The notes: generated from the sequence alone by a model not told the origin. A stretch of 64,000 bases of DNA from Congeria kusceri (GCA_027627225.1 JAPFQT010000155.1:464977-528976), one strand, 5' to 3'. Counted from the first letter of the stretch, positions 30,401 to 41,590 are shown. Numbers and translations: made by a program.

Positions 30401-30700
30401 TGTATTGAATCGAATAGGGGACTTATGATATTTTGATTTTTACGCAAAATCGACTTTACATTTTGAGCTTTAATGAACAATTGTACAGATAACCACAACA
30501 TTTTCATATCATCTTGTAGGGAATATATTGATGAATATTTTGGTATATGTGTTTTGCTATTTCTTTTCGGGACATCAAAACTATAATCGCAAAACATAGT
30601 TGAACCAAACACGTCGGGGTAAGTCCATTTAAGACTGCCAAAACATATCGCGCTGATTTCGTTTAACCTACGTCATGTAAACAATTGATTTCTAAAAATT
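24480..30700. repeat. Degenerate tandem array, about 385-bp period
   Basis: A recurring phrase of the form TTTCTC-AACCGCT-AAGATA-CATGAAATTTTCA appears near 25,255, 25,665, 26,041, 26,435, 26,806, 27,190, 27,585, 27,985, 28,381, 28,757, 29,128, 29,505, 29,870 and 30,315, a spacing of 365-440 bases. Copies about 1.9 kb apart (27,190 and 29,128; 27,585 and 29,505; 27,985 and 29,870) are most alike, so there is a higher-order unit of about five repeats. A similar phrase at 24,490 suggests the array starts there. No long reading frame persists through it. It may be a spacer, a maintenance or segregation element, or a remnant of an amplified gene. Confidence 0.75.
24664..25165 (+). CDS. Hypothetical protein, uncertain
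   Basis: An ATG frame of about 166 codons. No recognised motif and no clear TATA box. It lies where the first units of the 385-bp array would fall (24,490-25,250), so it may be a chance opening in repeat sequence. Confidence 0.3.
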
Positions 30701-30848
30701 TCTTGAATCTTGAATTGTTCAGGGTTTCATGGAGAAAAATCAACGGGTGGAACTGGATAGTTTGTGATGTTGTTTTTGTGGTGAATATTTTGAGGATTAG
30801 ATCTACTGTAAATGTAAAATATGATCTAGGATTATTTCAGAACAATAG

Positions 30849-32303
30849 GTTAGTGATTTTCTAAATAAGCTGAAAGAGATTCCAGATAAGATACCGCAAG
30901 GAGCACTAGTTTTTTGTTTTGATGTAGTCAAACTCTACCCGTCAATTCCGAAACAGAAAGGTTTAGAAGCATGTAAGGAAGCTTTAGAAATAAGAACAGA
31001 CAAGACAATCCCAACAAAAGCAATAGAAGAGATGATTTTAACTGTTATTGAAAACAATATCATAACGTTCAATGGAACAGAGTACAAACAAATCAAAGGT
31101 GTTGCCATAGGGTCAAAACTAGGAAGAAATTATGCATGTAGCTACATGCGTAAATGGGATGAGCAATTGATGAAATATGAATGTCTACCAGTCTTTTATA
31201 AGCGATATATTGACGATGGTTTTGGACTTTGGACTCATGGGAGAGAGAAGCTTGACAAATTCCTAGAACATGCGAATAAGATCGATAAAAACATACAGGT
31301 AGAAATGAGGGTAGATGAAAACCAGATAGAATTTTTAGATACTATTGTGAAGATGGAAAATGGGAAGTTGACAACATCATTATACACAAAACCAACAGAC
31401 AAGCACATGTATTTGAATCAGAAGTCAAGCAATCCTAAAAAAACAAAAGAATCCATTGCATACAGCCAAGCAATACGACTCAAGAGAATATGCTCCAATG
31501 AAGAAGATTACCAACATCATAAACAAAAACTGAGACACCATCTTCGCAAATGTGGATATAGTGGAAAGTGTCTGGATAAACAATTTACACGTGCAGATAA
31601 ATTAAGTAGAGAAAGTCTCTTAAAACCTAGCAAAAATAAGAAGAATGACAATAAAAGGGTACCTCTTGTCCTGACGTACTCGAAAAAGCTACCAAATGTT
31701 CATGAGGTTATACAAAGACACCTACCTACACTACACCAATCAGAGAAAATGAAAGAGATATTTACTGCTACCCCAATAGTGGCTTATAGAAGAGACAGAA
31801 ACATCTCCGATGTGCTAGTTCATGGAAAAACTAATCGTGTTGTGCGTATTCAAGAAAACGAGGAAGGACAGTGTGCAAGAAGATGTGTGGTTTGTGATAT
31901 GCTAGCAAGAGGTGTACACAACAATGGCGGAATAGAAGGAGTTTCCATATCCAATAGACAAAGTTGTGCAACATGGAACATCATTTATGGCATAAACTGT
32001 CTCAAATGTCATAAGATAATATATGTAGGGGAAACTAAGCGATCGTTAAAGCAGAGACTGAAAGAGCATGAAGGGGATACAAGGCATCAAAGGAGGAAAC
32101 CGGTTGCGGAACATTTTAACTCAATTGGGCATGGGATAGAAGATATGGGTGTGAGTGTACTCCAGTGTATTCGAGATAATTCTGGATCGTACCGAAAACT
32201 CAAGGAGTTGACTTGGATCCATATACTCAAGACGGAAGTTCCCAATGGACTGAACACAAAATCAACCTCGGGCATTTTATGGCAGGAATATAGAAATAAT
32301 TAA
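30849..32303 (+). mobile_element. 5'-truncated Penelope-like retroelement (RT plus GIY-YIG)
   Basis: An open frame from 30,849 to 32,303 codes the C-terminal 484 residues of a Penelope-like protein; a stop lies directly upstream, so the N-terminus is lost. Reverse transcriptase blocks are visible: FDVVKLYPSIP (motif A), a motif-B-like GVAIGSKLGRNYA, and FYKRYIDDGF (motif C, YIDD), then EFLDTIV. A Cys cluster and a GIY-YIG endonuclease (IIYGINC, IYVGET, RLKEH) end the protein. The remaining frame is intact, so the insertion is young or the fragment is kept. It sits between the 385-bp array and the CRE cluster. Confidence 0.88.
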
Positions 32304-32389
32304 CTGGCAAAGACTCATACACACATATATATTATCACATGATCAATAGTTGTAAACTCAAGCAGTCAGCATGCATGATAACTGTTTTT

Positions 32390-32544
32390 TCATTTTCATT
32401 TGTTAATAATAATATGATGATGATAATGTTAGTGTTTAAGAATGATAATGATAGAGATGATAAAAGTGATGATTGCTAAGATGATGTTGATGAGTGATGA
32501 TAATGATGATGATGAAATAATAATGATACAGAATATTATTATTG

Positions 32545-32581
<37 letters not shown>

Positions 32582-32790
32582 TTATGATTAAAATTATTTT
32601 ATTTTGTTATTAGTCGAAATACATTTATTACTTATAATAATAATAATAGCTATGATTGTGTTATTGATGATGTTATCTTGATTATTGTTATAGTCATTAT
32701 TGTTATTATTATTATTATTATTGTTATTGTTGTTTGTTTTATTGTCATTGTCATTATTATTATGACAGTGGATATGTATAAACATGTGAT
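32390..32790. repeat. Low-complexity GAT and ATT repeats
   Basis: Runs of GATGAT, AATAAT and ATT triplets, densest at 32,540-32,580 and 32,695-32,765. They follow the 3' end of the retroelement and may derive from its tail. No gene. Confidence 0.8.
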
Positions 32791-32833
32791 TGATGTAATA
32801 TGGTTTTGGCGCTAATTTGCGTCACTGCTGTTT

Positions 32834-32877
32834 TGACGTCGTGACGTCATTTCCTGTTTGTTTGCTTTTTGACGTCA
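32834..32877. promoter_or_regulatory. Cluster of CRE/ATF sites
   Basis: TGACGTCG at 32,834, TGACGTCA at 32,842-32,849 and TGACGTCA at 32,870-32,877. Full palindromic CREs in such density are rare by chance. Herpesvirus immediate-early enhancers use repeated CREs, so this may be the enhancer for the multi-exon transcript to the right. A TATAAATA box follows at 33,029-33,036. Confidence 0.55.
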
Positions 32878-33028
32878 ATATACAATTGTTTTGTTGAGTA
32901 ACATAATGAAAATGTAGCTAATTTGTAAAAACAAACTTTGAAAAAGCCTATTGAGGCGAAATATATCAGGAAAGAGTGAAGATTTTCTGTGTCTATTTAT
33001 TATTATCCCTGCTGGATATGAAACTGGG

Positions 33029-33036
33029 TATAAATA
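33029..33036 (+). promoter_or_regulatory. Candidate TATA box upstream of the multi-exon locus
   Basis: TATAAATA lies about 150 bases after the CRE cluster and about 330 bases before the first exon-like repeat. A second candidate, ATTATAAA, is at 33,409-33,416. Confidence 0.35.
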
Positions 33037-33360
33037 TTTTCCATTATCGCATTGTGTCGTTTTTATGTTGAATGTGAAAATCTGCGTTGGGTTCGCTTCA
33101 AAACGATTTAAACACGAAATACCATGGATTTACTGGATGTATTGGATGGACTCATTTTTATCAATTTTTAGGAGCACACAAACTGTGAATATTTCAGTTG
33201 TTGTGTTCTTGGAAATAAAATCATCACAAAGTCAATATGGATCGGATTTTTGAATGTCACGTTTTATTTTACGATTATACATCAAATACACATTTAACAA
33301 AAAACTCAAATCATGAGCTGTAAACATTTTCTATGTGAATTTCTGTCATTCATGGTTTGG

Positions 33361-34000
33361 TCGTCGAAGAGAGCGGACGTGTTTTTCGGAGGTCTCGACG
33401 TCGCGCTCATTATAAATTGAATGGCGCGGGCCAAGTTCGCTCAGTTGCGACTTGGACATTGACCGAGACGGACGTGTTTTTTGAACGCTCTGAAAAAAAA
33501 GTTTTGACTTTGAATTTTTTTTTCTATGACTGAATCTCAGTTGACTGATGGACATTGACGAAGACAGACGTGTTTTTGTGAGCTCTGAAAAAAAACTTTG
33601 ACGATGATTAAGTCTCAGTTGACTTTTGGACGTTGAACGAGACGGACGTACTTTCGTGAGGTCTTACTTTTGTTCTTTAGGATGTGAACTGACTTGGTGT
33701 TGTAGAATAACAGTTGAGCGATGACTGCGATGTACTTGGTAATCGGGTTATTGAATGACGGGTGGACTGTTATGTAGGGACAGTGTTGTGCGATAACGAC
33801 TTGACTTAGACTTGGGTTGTGAAATGAAGTTGTACTCTTATGGCGACGAAAACTATTGAACGTTTACTATTGACTGACTGCGCTGTATTTCTTTGAGCGG
33901 TAAATATGAAATGTTTGACAATTATTTTTTTTTGAACGACTTTACTTCAGTTGAACTCTGGACGTCGGATCGATCGGACGTGTTTATCGGAGCTCTGACT
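33361..34000 (+). repeat. Diverged exon-like units sharing a CGGACGTGTTT core
   Basis: Five related units have a core near 33,373, 33,468, 33,567, 33,643 and 33,974, most of them after a CTCAG or TTCAG acceptor-like sequence and TTGA. The core reads roughly G-CGGACGT-TTT-GAGCTCT. The same core is found inside the well-formed exons at 34,057, 34,538, 34,981, 37,036 and 37,777. Donor sites are weak here, so these may be decayed exons or the first exon region of the locus. Confidence 0.55.
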
Positions 34001-34056
34001 TTGACTGTTGTGCACAAATTAAATTTTTGTTGCGGTTTGAAGCGATTTTGTTTCAG

Positions 34057-35041
34057 TTGATGTTCAGATGCCGAGCTGTGCGGACGTGTTTCTTGGAGCT
34101 GAGCTGTCAACTAAAACGTGAGTACAAACTTTTTTGTTTTTTGATAGTTGTTGTATTGTAGGAGTAAACATGGTTAACGATAACAGTGGGTAGAATTACA
34201 CAGTACTTGACTGAGTTGAAGTGGAGTTGCTTTCATAGAATGATGGTGTATGGTGGTTGAGCGGATTTGAGTTGTTCTATAGAAGTGAATTGCGTTCAGT
34301 GAATGCGATGGGTAGAAATTACTCAGTACTGTCACAGTGTCGAGAGTTTGTGATGAGCGTGAAATATGATGGTGTATCATGATGGCAAAATAAATTGATG
34401 TTGAACAACGACGTTGTACCAAACAATTATCGAGCAGTAGTTTTTCGCTGCTTTGGAAGAGAACGGTTGTGTTTTTGTGCGCTCTGTGTGCGCTTTTGTT
34501 TAGAAATGTTTGTGTGTTTGAAGCGATTTTGTTTCAGTTGATGTTCAGATGCCGAGCTGTGCGGACGTGTTTCTTGGAGCTGAGCTGTCAACTAAAACGT
34601 GAGTACAAACTTTTTTGTTTTTTGATAGTTGTTGTATTGTAGGAGTAAACATGGTTAACGATAACAGTGGGTAGAATTACACAGTACTTGACTGAGTTGA
34701 AGTGGAGTTGCTTTCATAGATGGTGGTTAGAAGTAAATTGCGTTCAGTGAATGCGATGCGTAGAAATTACTCAGTACTGTCACAGTGTCGAGATGTTGTG
34801 ATGAGCGTGATATATGATGGTGTATCATGATGGCATAGTAAATTGATTTTGAAGAACGACGTTGTACCAAACATTTATCGAGCAGTAGTTTTTCGCTGCT
34901 TTGGAAGAGAACAGTTGTGTTTTTCTGCGCTCTGTGTATAAATTAAATTTTTTTGTGTGTTTGAAGTGATTTTGTTTCAGTTTATGTTCAGATGCCGAGC
35001 TGTGCGGACGTGTTTCTTGGAGCTGAGCTGTCAACTAAAAC
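34057..35041 (+). ncRNA. Three near-identical 61-nt exons
   Basis: Exons at 34,057-34,117, 34,538-34,598 and 34,981-35,041, each with TTTCAG before and GTGAGTAC after. The repeat units are 481 and 443 bases long including introns. Exon sequence is nearly unchanged, while the introns differ by deletions. Confidence 0.7.
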
Positions 35042-35319
35042 GTGAGTACAAACTTTTTGTATTGTTTGTTAGTATAAGGGTATGTGAATGATGATAGCTA
35101 GGGTAGAATTGCTCAGTACTCGAAAATAAGTGTCTAGAATCAAAATGCTGATGTGTGATGGTTACACAATATTCAGTGAGCTACCGGTGGGGTTTGAAAC
35201 GAACTGAGTGATGATGTAAAATGATGAGCACTTATCAATAAAACTTGAGTTTGTGTAGATCTGCACTTTCTATGATATGGTATTGTTTAACTTTTGTTTG
35301 CATGCTGTTTTTATTTCAG

Positions 35320-36529
35320 GTGGCTGTGGTAAGTATTGTAGTGTTAGCATTTATTTAACATAGATCTAGTATGATTAAGGAAAAACTGCAATGTAGTCTA
35401 TTGAACAGTTTCAGAGAGAAAACTTTTAGCATGTGTCTGATGATAGCAATCTATCGAAACGCTTTTGTTGATCTACACTTTCTATGATATGATATTGCTT
35501 AACTTTTGTTTGCATGCTGTTTTTATTTCAGGTGGCTGTGGTGAGTATTGTTGATTTTACTACATATTTTTAGTTTTCAATAAAGTATGATAAATGAAAA
35601 CTGCTGTCAAGTCGTTTGTACAGTTCATGGACGAACATGTGTGTGATGCTAGCAAGGGTAGAACTTCTCAGTACTTGAAATGAAGTGTATAGGATCAGAC
35701 TGCTGATGTATGATAGCTATAGAATAGGCTCAATGCTAGCCAGTATTAAGAGTTGAGCTACAGTGGGGATGTAAATCGAACCGATGGTGTAAAAGGATGG
35801 TGAAATGCTCTGAACAAAACATGATGCTGCAGTAAAAATGTGGTTGTTGATTTGCACTTACTATGCTATGATATTGTTTTGCATGCATGTTGTCACACTG
35901 CAATTTTATTTCAGGTGGCTGTGGTAAGTATTGTAGTGTTAGCATTTCAATAAAGTATGATGAATGAAGACTGCTTTTGGAGTCGATTGAACAGTTTCAG
36001 GGAGAAACATTTAAAACAACTCTGTCGGTTGGTGTTCAAGGATTAACATGTATCTGATGTTAGCAATATATCGAAACGCTTTTGTAGATCTGCATTTTCT
36101 ATGATATGATATTGGTTAACTTTTGTTTGCATGCTGTTTTTATTTCAGGTGGCTGTGGTGAGTATTGTAGTGTTAGCATTTTTCAAGAAGCGATGATAAA
36201 TGAAAACTGCTTTCAAGTATTTTGTACAGTACATGGACGAACATGTGAATGATGATAGCTAGGGTAGAACTACTCAGTACTTGAAATGAAGTGTATAGGA
36301 TCAGAATGCTGATGTATGATAGCTATAGAATAGGCTCAATGCTAGCCACTATTAAGAGTTGAGCTACCATGGGGATGTAAATCGAACCGATGGTGTAAAA
36401 CGATGGTGAACTGCTCTGAACAAAACATGATGCTGTAGTAAAAATGTGGTTGTTGATTTGCGCTTACTATGCTATGATATTGTTTTGCATGCATGTTGTC
36501 ACACTGCAATTTTATTTCAGACGGCTGTG
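35320..36529 (+). ncRNA. Five 9-nt microexons (GTGGCTGTG family)
   Basis: Blocks 35,320-35,328, 35,532-35,540, 35,915-35,923, 36,149-36,157 and 36,521-36,529 read GTGGCTGTG (ACGGCTGTG in the last), each between TTATTTCAG and GTAAGTATT or GTGAGTATT. The intron 3' ends (CATGCTGTTTTTATTTCAG type) are kept as well. Nine bases is below the usual size for exon definition. Confidence 0.65.
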
Positions 36530-36797
36530 GTAAGTATTGTAGTATGATAAATGAAAACTGCTTTCGAGTCTTTTGTACAGTTTCAGGGAGTCTATAACTC
36601 AATAACAACTCTGTCGGTTAGTGTTCATGAGTGTCAGCTCTATACAGCGATGTTTGAGTAGTACAGAAACTGTTGTGGTCGCCAGTTGTTCGTGAATTCT
36701 ACGGTGAAACATCAACAGAGCTATGAATGCATGAAATTGTTTCAATGTTTTAACAATGATTTTTGTGCTATGCATGTTTTGATTTAGTTCGTTTCAG

Positions 36798-39246
36798 ATA
36801 TGACATGAAATGAAGACCTGACAGTTAAACAGAGCTGAGGAACAAAGAGGTAAGTGTGTTTCATTTCACTATGAATAGTACATTTTGTTTGATTTTATCA
36901 AACCGTACAAGAACAGCATTTCAGTGAGTTGATGTTTCTCACTGTATGGTATTGTAAAATTGCTGAGTATGTATGTAACTCAAAGCTGTACCAATAGAAC
37001 AGTATAAAACATTAACTTTTTGTTCAGACTTTCAGATGTTTGCTTGCAGTGTAAGTTTGGCAGCCGAAGTGAGCAGACGTGTTTTCTGGAGCCCCAACAT
37101 CATTCTTGAAGGTAAGTAACTATGGTTGTTTTGCTTTGCATGTTTTCATATGTTTCAGACTTTCACACAGAGATGCCTTGATAACTGGAGTTGAGCAGCC
37201 AAGCAGTTGAGTACAGAGCTGTGAAACAGTGAAAGGTAAGCACTTTTCAATCAATTTTTGTGCCATGCATGTTTTGTTTCAATACATTTCAGACTGCCAC
37301 ACAGAATTGACAGTTAACAGAGAGGCCAAGCAGTCGTGACCCTTGATGCCTTGATAACTGGAGTTGAGCAGCCAAGCAGTTGAGTACAGGGCAGTGAAAC
37401 AGTGAAAGGTAAGTACTTTTCAATGAATTTTTGTGCCATGCATGTTTTGTTTCAATACATTTCAGACTGCCACACAGAATTGACAGTTAACAGAGAGGCC
37501 AAGCAGTCGTGACCCTTGATGCCTTGATAACTGGAGTTGAGCAGCCAAGCAGTTGAGTACAGGGCAGTGAAACAGTGAAAGGTAAGTACTTTTCAATGAA
37601 TTTTTGTGCCATGTATGTTTTGTTTCAATACATTTCAGGAGTGCTTTTGCAGTGATGATCTGACAGTTGGAGTGAACAGAGAAGCCAAGCAGTCGTGATT
37701 TTGGAGCTTCTCAACAAGCCTTCAAGGTAAGTCTAGAATATACTCAATGCTAGTGAACTATAAAAAAAAATTTCAGACTGTCAGTGAAGTTCTGTCAGTT
37801 GCATTTATGCAGTCGAGCAGAACAGACGTACTTTTGAAAGCTCTCATATCTGCTATGAAAAACTGTTCTTATGATATGTTATGTTTGTTTGTTGCTGTTT
37901 GTACTATATTTCAGATGCTGTTTGCAGTGATGGTTTGAAAGCTGACCTGAACAGAAAAGCAATCCATCTGGTGAGTACAAAATTGTTCTTATATGGTATG
38001 TCTTGTGAATGCTTCTATGTTTCAGGTGTACTTGCAGTGAGCGACGAAGACGATTCAAGAAGTGGACCCTAGTTGAGAAAGTGGATGGAACATACAGAAA
38101 GGTAAGTGGAACAATTGTGTTTGTTTGATTTGTACCATGCATGTTTTGCTTTGCTCTGTTTCAGATTTTATAAGCAGTGGGTCTCATCAGAGAAGACGTG
38201 AGTGAAGAAGGATTTCAACTGCTGTGACTCGACTCAACAGAAGTCAGGTATGCTTTTATTTCATTGATTTGAGTCGTACAATGTGATGTGATGTTATACT
38301 TTACTTTGTTTCAGATTCGAGTCACTGGTGTACACAGAGAAGAAGTGTTTGAAGAAGGAATTCCACTACTGTGACTCAACTCTACAGAAGCAAGGTAAGT
38401 CGATCAAATCGTTGTTTTGATTTGTACTACTGTGATGTTATGCTATTTTTCAGAATTGCCATGCAGTGAGGGAGAAGAAGTATTTCAAGAAAGAATAAGC
38501 TGCTGCGACTCAACTTCAAGAACAAGGTAAGTGGAAACAATGTTGTATACGATATGATGCTTTGCTTCTCTTTGTTTCAGGTTTTGACTCGCAGAGATGT
38601 TTATGACAGCTGGGGACAGGACAGGAATTCAGCTGCTGTAACTCGACTCTATACACGAGGTAAGTGGAAACAAATTGTTGTTGTGTATCATGTTTTTGCT
38701 CTGCTGTACTCTATTTCAGATTGCACTGGTAGAGATGGCTTGGCAGAGATGGCTTGGGAGAGATGTTTTGACAGCTGGGGACAGGACAGGAACTCTATAC
38801 ACGAGGTAAGTGGAAACAAATTGTTGTTGTGTATCATGTTTTGCTCTGCTGTACTCTATTTCAGATTGCACTGGTAGAGATGGCTTGGCAGAGATGTTGT
38901 GACAGCTGGGGACAGGGCAGGAATTCAGCTGCTGTGACACAACTCAAGAGTATACAAAGGTAAGTCAAAACAAACTGTTGGTTTGTATATTGTGTTTTTA
39001 TGCTCTTCTATGTTTCAGATTTGAATTGCAGAGAATGTTCCACAGTGGGTCAAGAAAAAGAGAAGAGCAAATGTTTCCTCGGTAAGCTGTCAAAACTCTA
39101 CTCAACAAGGTAAGTGAACATTTGTTGGTTTGTTTTGTGCCATGATATGCTTTACTATGTTTCAGATTCGACTTGTGGGTCTTCACAGAGCAGACTTTTG
39201 GACAACTAAGAAGTTGAGAAACAGAGAAGGATTCAAGATCAGCAAT
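36798..39246 (+). ncRNA. Run of 17 exons of 52-116 nt
   Basis: Exons: 36,798-36,849; 37,036-37,111; 37,159-37,235; 37,293-37,408; 37,466-37,581; 37,639-37,726; one starting at 37,777 without a clear donor; 37,915-37,970; 38,026-38,101; 38,165-38,247; 38,315-38,394; 38,454-38,526; 38,581-38,659; 38,720-38,805; 38,865-38,959; 39,019-39,109 (inner donor at 39,081); 39,166-39,246. The two 116-nt exons are identical copies in a 173-bp tandem repeat. Purine-rich GAAG and CAGAG runs inside the exons resemble splicing enhancers. Confidence 0.7.
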
Positions 39247-39292
39247 GTAAGTCTTTATTGTTTTGCTATGCAAAATGTATTTTCCATTTCAG

Positions 39293-40402
39293 TAAAGCTG
39301 TGGTACGTATAACATTTGTGTTATTACTAGTATTGATAGACTTGATATCTACACTATACAATAGATTTTAACTTTTGTTGTGCTATGCAAAATGTCTTTT
39401 CCATTTCAGCTGGGCAGAGGTAAGTACATTTTGTTTCTTGATGTATAAGTTAAATCTGTATAAATATTGGTTAACATACCATGTCTTTTTCATCTCAGCT
39501 TTGTGATGTAAAGTAGATTGTTTTCTATGATTGTATATTGAACTGTTTTGTTTGACTGATGCTATGTAAAATATCTTTTCCATTTCAGCTAGGCAGAAGT
39601 AAGTAGACTTTGTTTCTTGATGTATAAGTTAAATCTGTATAAATATTGGTTAACATACCATGTCTTTTTCATCTCAGCTTTGTGATGTAAAGTAGATTCT
39701 TTTCTATAATTGCACAGTGAACTGTTTTGTTTGACTGATGTTATGCAAAATGTCTTTTCCATTTCAGCTGGGCAGAGGTAAGTAGATTTTGTTTCTTGAT
39801 ATACAAGTAAACGTGTGCACATTTTGTTTTAACATAACATGTCTTTTTCATTTCAGCTTTGTGATGGTAAGTCGATTGTTTTCTTTAATTGCACAGTGAA
39901 CTGTTTTGTTTGACTGATGTTATGCAAAATGTCTTTTCCATTTCAGGTTGCCGATGGTAAGTAGATTTTGTTTATTGATATACAAGTAAACCTGTGCACA
40001 GTTTGTTTCAACATAACATGTCTTGTTCATTTCATCTTTGTGACGGTAAGTAGATTCTTTTCTATAATTGCGCATTGAACTGTTTTGTTTGACTGATGTT
40101 ATGCAAAATGTCTTTTCCATTTCAGCTGGGCAGAGGTAAGTAGATTTTGTTTCTTGATATACAAGTAAACGTGTGCACATTTTGTTTTAACATAACATGT
40201 CTTTTTCATTTCAGTGTTTGTGGTGGTAAGTACAAAAGTTTGAAAAGTTTGAAAAGCTAGTGAAGCTGTGATGGATACAAAATGTTCTGCTTATAAGTAC
40301 AGTTGTGCATATTGTATACACTTCATGTATATAAAACATCTCAACCATTTTGATAACGTGTGTTTGCTATGCAAAATGTCTTTTTCATTTCAGTTTCCAG
40401 AG
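39293..40402 (+). ncRNA. Second microexon array, two alternating 9-11 nt families
   Basis: Blocks at 39,293, 39,410, 39,499, 39,589, 39,678, 39,768, 39,857, 39,947, 40,126, 40,215 and 40,394, each 9-11 bases. Two sequence types alternate: CTGGGCAGAG after a TTTTCCATTTCAG acceptor, and CTTTGTGATG after a TTTTTCAT(C/T)TCAG acceptor. One copy near 40,035 has lost its acceptor AG (TTCAT). The alternation shows that a unit of two microexons and two introns was amplified together. Confidence 0.65.
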
Positions 40403-40497
40403 GTGAGTACAAAAAAAGTTGAAAAGTTGTTTTTTGTTCAGTTACTGTTTTGTTCACAATTGTGTTGACTATTAGGAACGTGCATGCATAATTTCAG

Positions 40498-41590
40498 CTC
40501 GCGTTTGGAGTGAAGAAAAGTGGAGATTTCCAGCAGCAGGATTGGATCCACAATACAATGTAAGTACTAAGTTTCTTTTACTCACAGTTTTGAGTTGTGT
40601 TCATTGTGTGTTAATATGCTATCATTGCTATGAACTTAACTTTTGCATTTCAGTGAAGAAGGTAAGTAGAATTGTTCACTGTTTACTGTTAACTGTTACA
40701 ATTCAACATTGCGTTCATAAACAAAAAGTCGTACAAACATATTGAAAGTTTCTCATCATGCTTTCTATTTCATTTCAGGTCTACTACTAGACTAGCAGTG
40801 ACAGCAAGGAGCCTTCGCAGAATCAACTATACAAACAAGTAAGTATCAGTTGAACAATGGATTGAGATTTTTTTTACTGTTATGTGTTCATTGTGTTAAC
40901 ATGCTATCATTGCTATGAACATGACTTTTGCATTTCAGTGAAGAAGGTAAGTAGAATTGTTCACTGTTTACTGTTAACTGTTACATAAACAAAAACTCGT
41001 ACACACATATTGAAAGTTTCTCATCATGCTTTCTATTTCATTTCAGCTCTACTACAGACTAGCAGTGACAGCAAGAAGCCTTCGCAGAATCAACTATACA
41101 AACAAGTAAGTATCATTTGAACAATGGATTGAGATTTTGTTACTGTTATGTGTTGATTGTTTTCTTTGACTATTATACACATGCGTGGTTTATTTTCATT
41201 TCAGGCAGTTCAGTTTACTTTTATGGTTCACTGTTTGATAATGCATTGTAACAAACTCTATATTTGCTCTCTTTTTTCAGTGCCACTTCGCCAGTCTTGA
41301 TACGGATACCGAGCAGTCAATACAGGCGTGAGGTGTGGAGAGACTGGATCATATCCTGAGTAGAGCTGCGACAAAACTCTAAACACATGAACATTTTCCC
41401 TTGCATGGGAAGCAGTGCAATCCATGTAACTTTGCGAAGGTCTGTCGACCGAAAAATGTGAACATTGTGAAAATAGTGAAAATTGTGAACTGAAACGAAC
41501 ATAGTGAACTGAAACGAACTGTTGACAGTGTTATATGTTTTAACATTGTGTATGTTGTCAAAAATAAAGGAGATTTCTCCCGCTGATAAT
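40498..41590 (+). ncRNA. 3' exons and polyadenylation end of the multi-exon RNA
   Basis: Exons 40,498-40,559; microexon 40,654-40,661 (TGAAGAAG); 40,779-40,838; microexon 40,939-40,946 (same 8 bases); 41,047-41,105; last exon from 41,205 or 41,281 to about 41,590. The 8-nt plus 60-nt exon pair is duplicated with its introns. AATAAA at 41,563-41,568 is followed by a T-rich stretch. Confidence 0.65.

Larger units (their letters stand above)
33361..41590 (+). ncRNA. Multi-exon non-coding RNA locus with about 40 exons, including microexons
   Basis: Over about 8 kb, short blocks are repeatedly bounded by a pyrimidine-rich TTTCAG acceptor and a GTAAGT or GTGAGT donor. Exon lengths are 8 to 116 bases, introns mostly 50-390. 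Stops occur in all frames and exon lengths are not multiples of three, so a protein product is unlikely. Similar exons are tandemly duplicated, but their splice sites are kept in almost every copy, which argues for selection on splicing. The locus ends with AATAAA at 41,563-41,568. It may be a viral latency-type RNA, a scaffold RNA or a source of stable introns. Component blocks are listed separately. Confidence 0.65.

Noticed and set aside
32594..32785. Asn-rich 63-codon frame
   Set aside because: It is only the translation of ATT/AAT triplet repeats.
38554..38877. 107-codon frame in the exon array
   Set aside because: It runs across exons and introns with canonical splice sites; the spliced order would break it.
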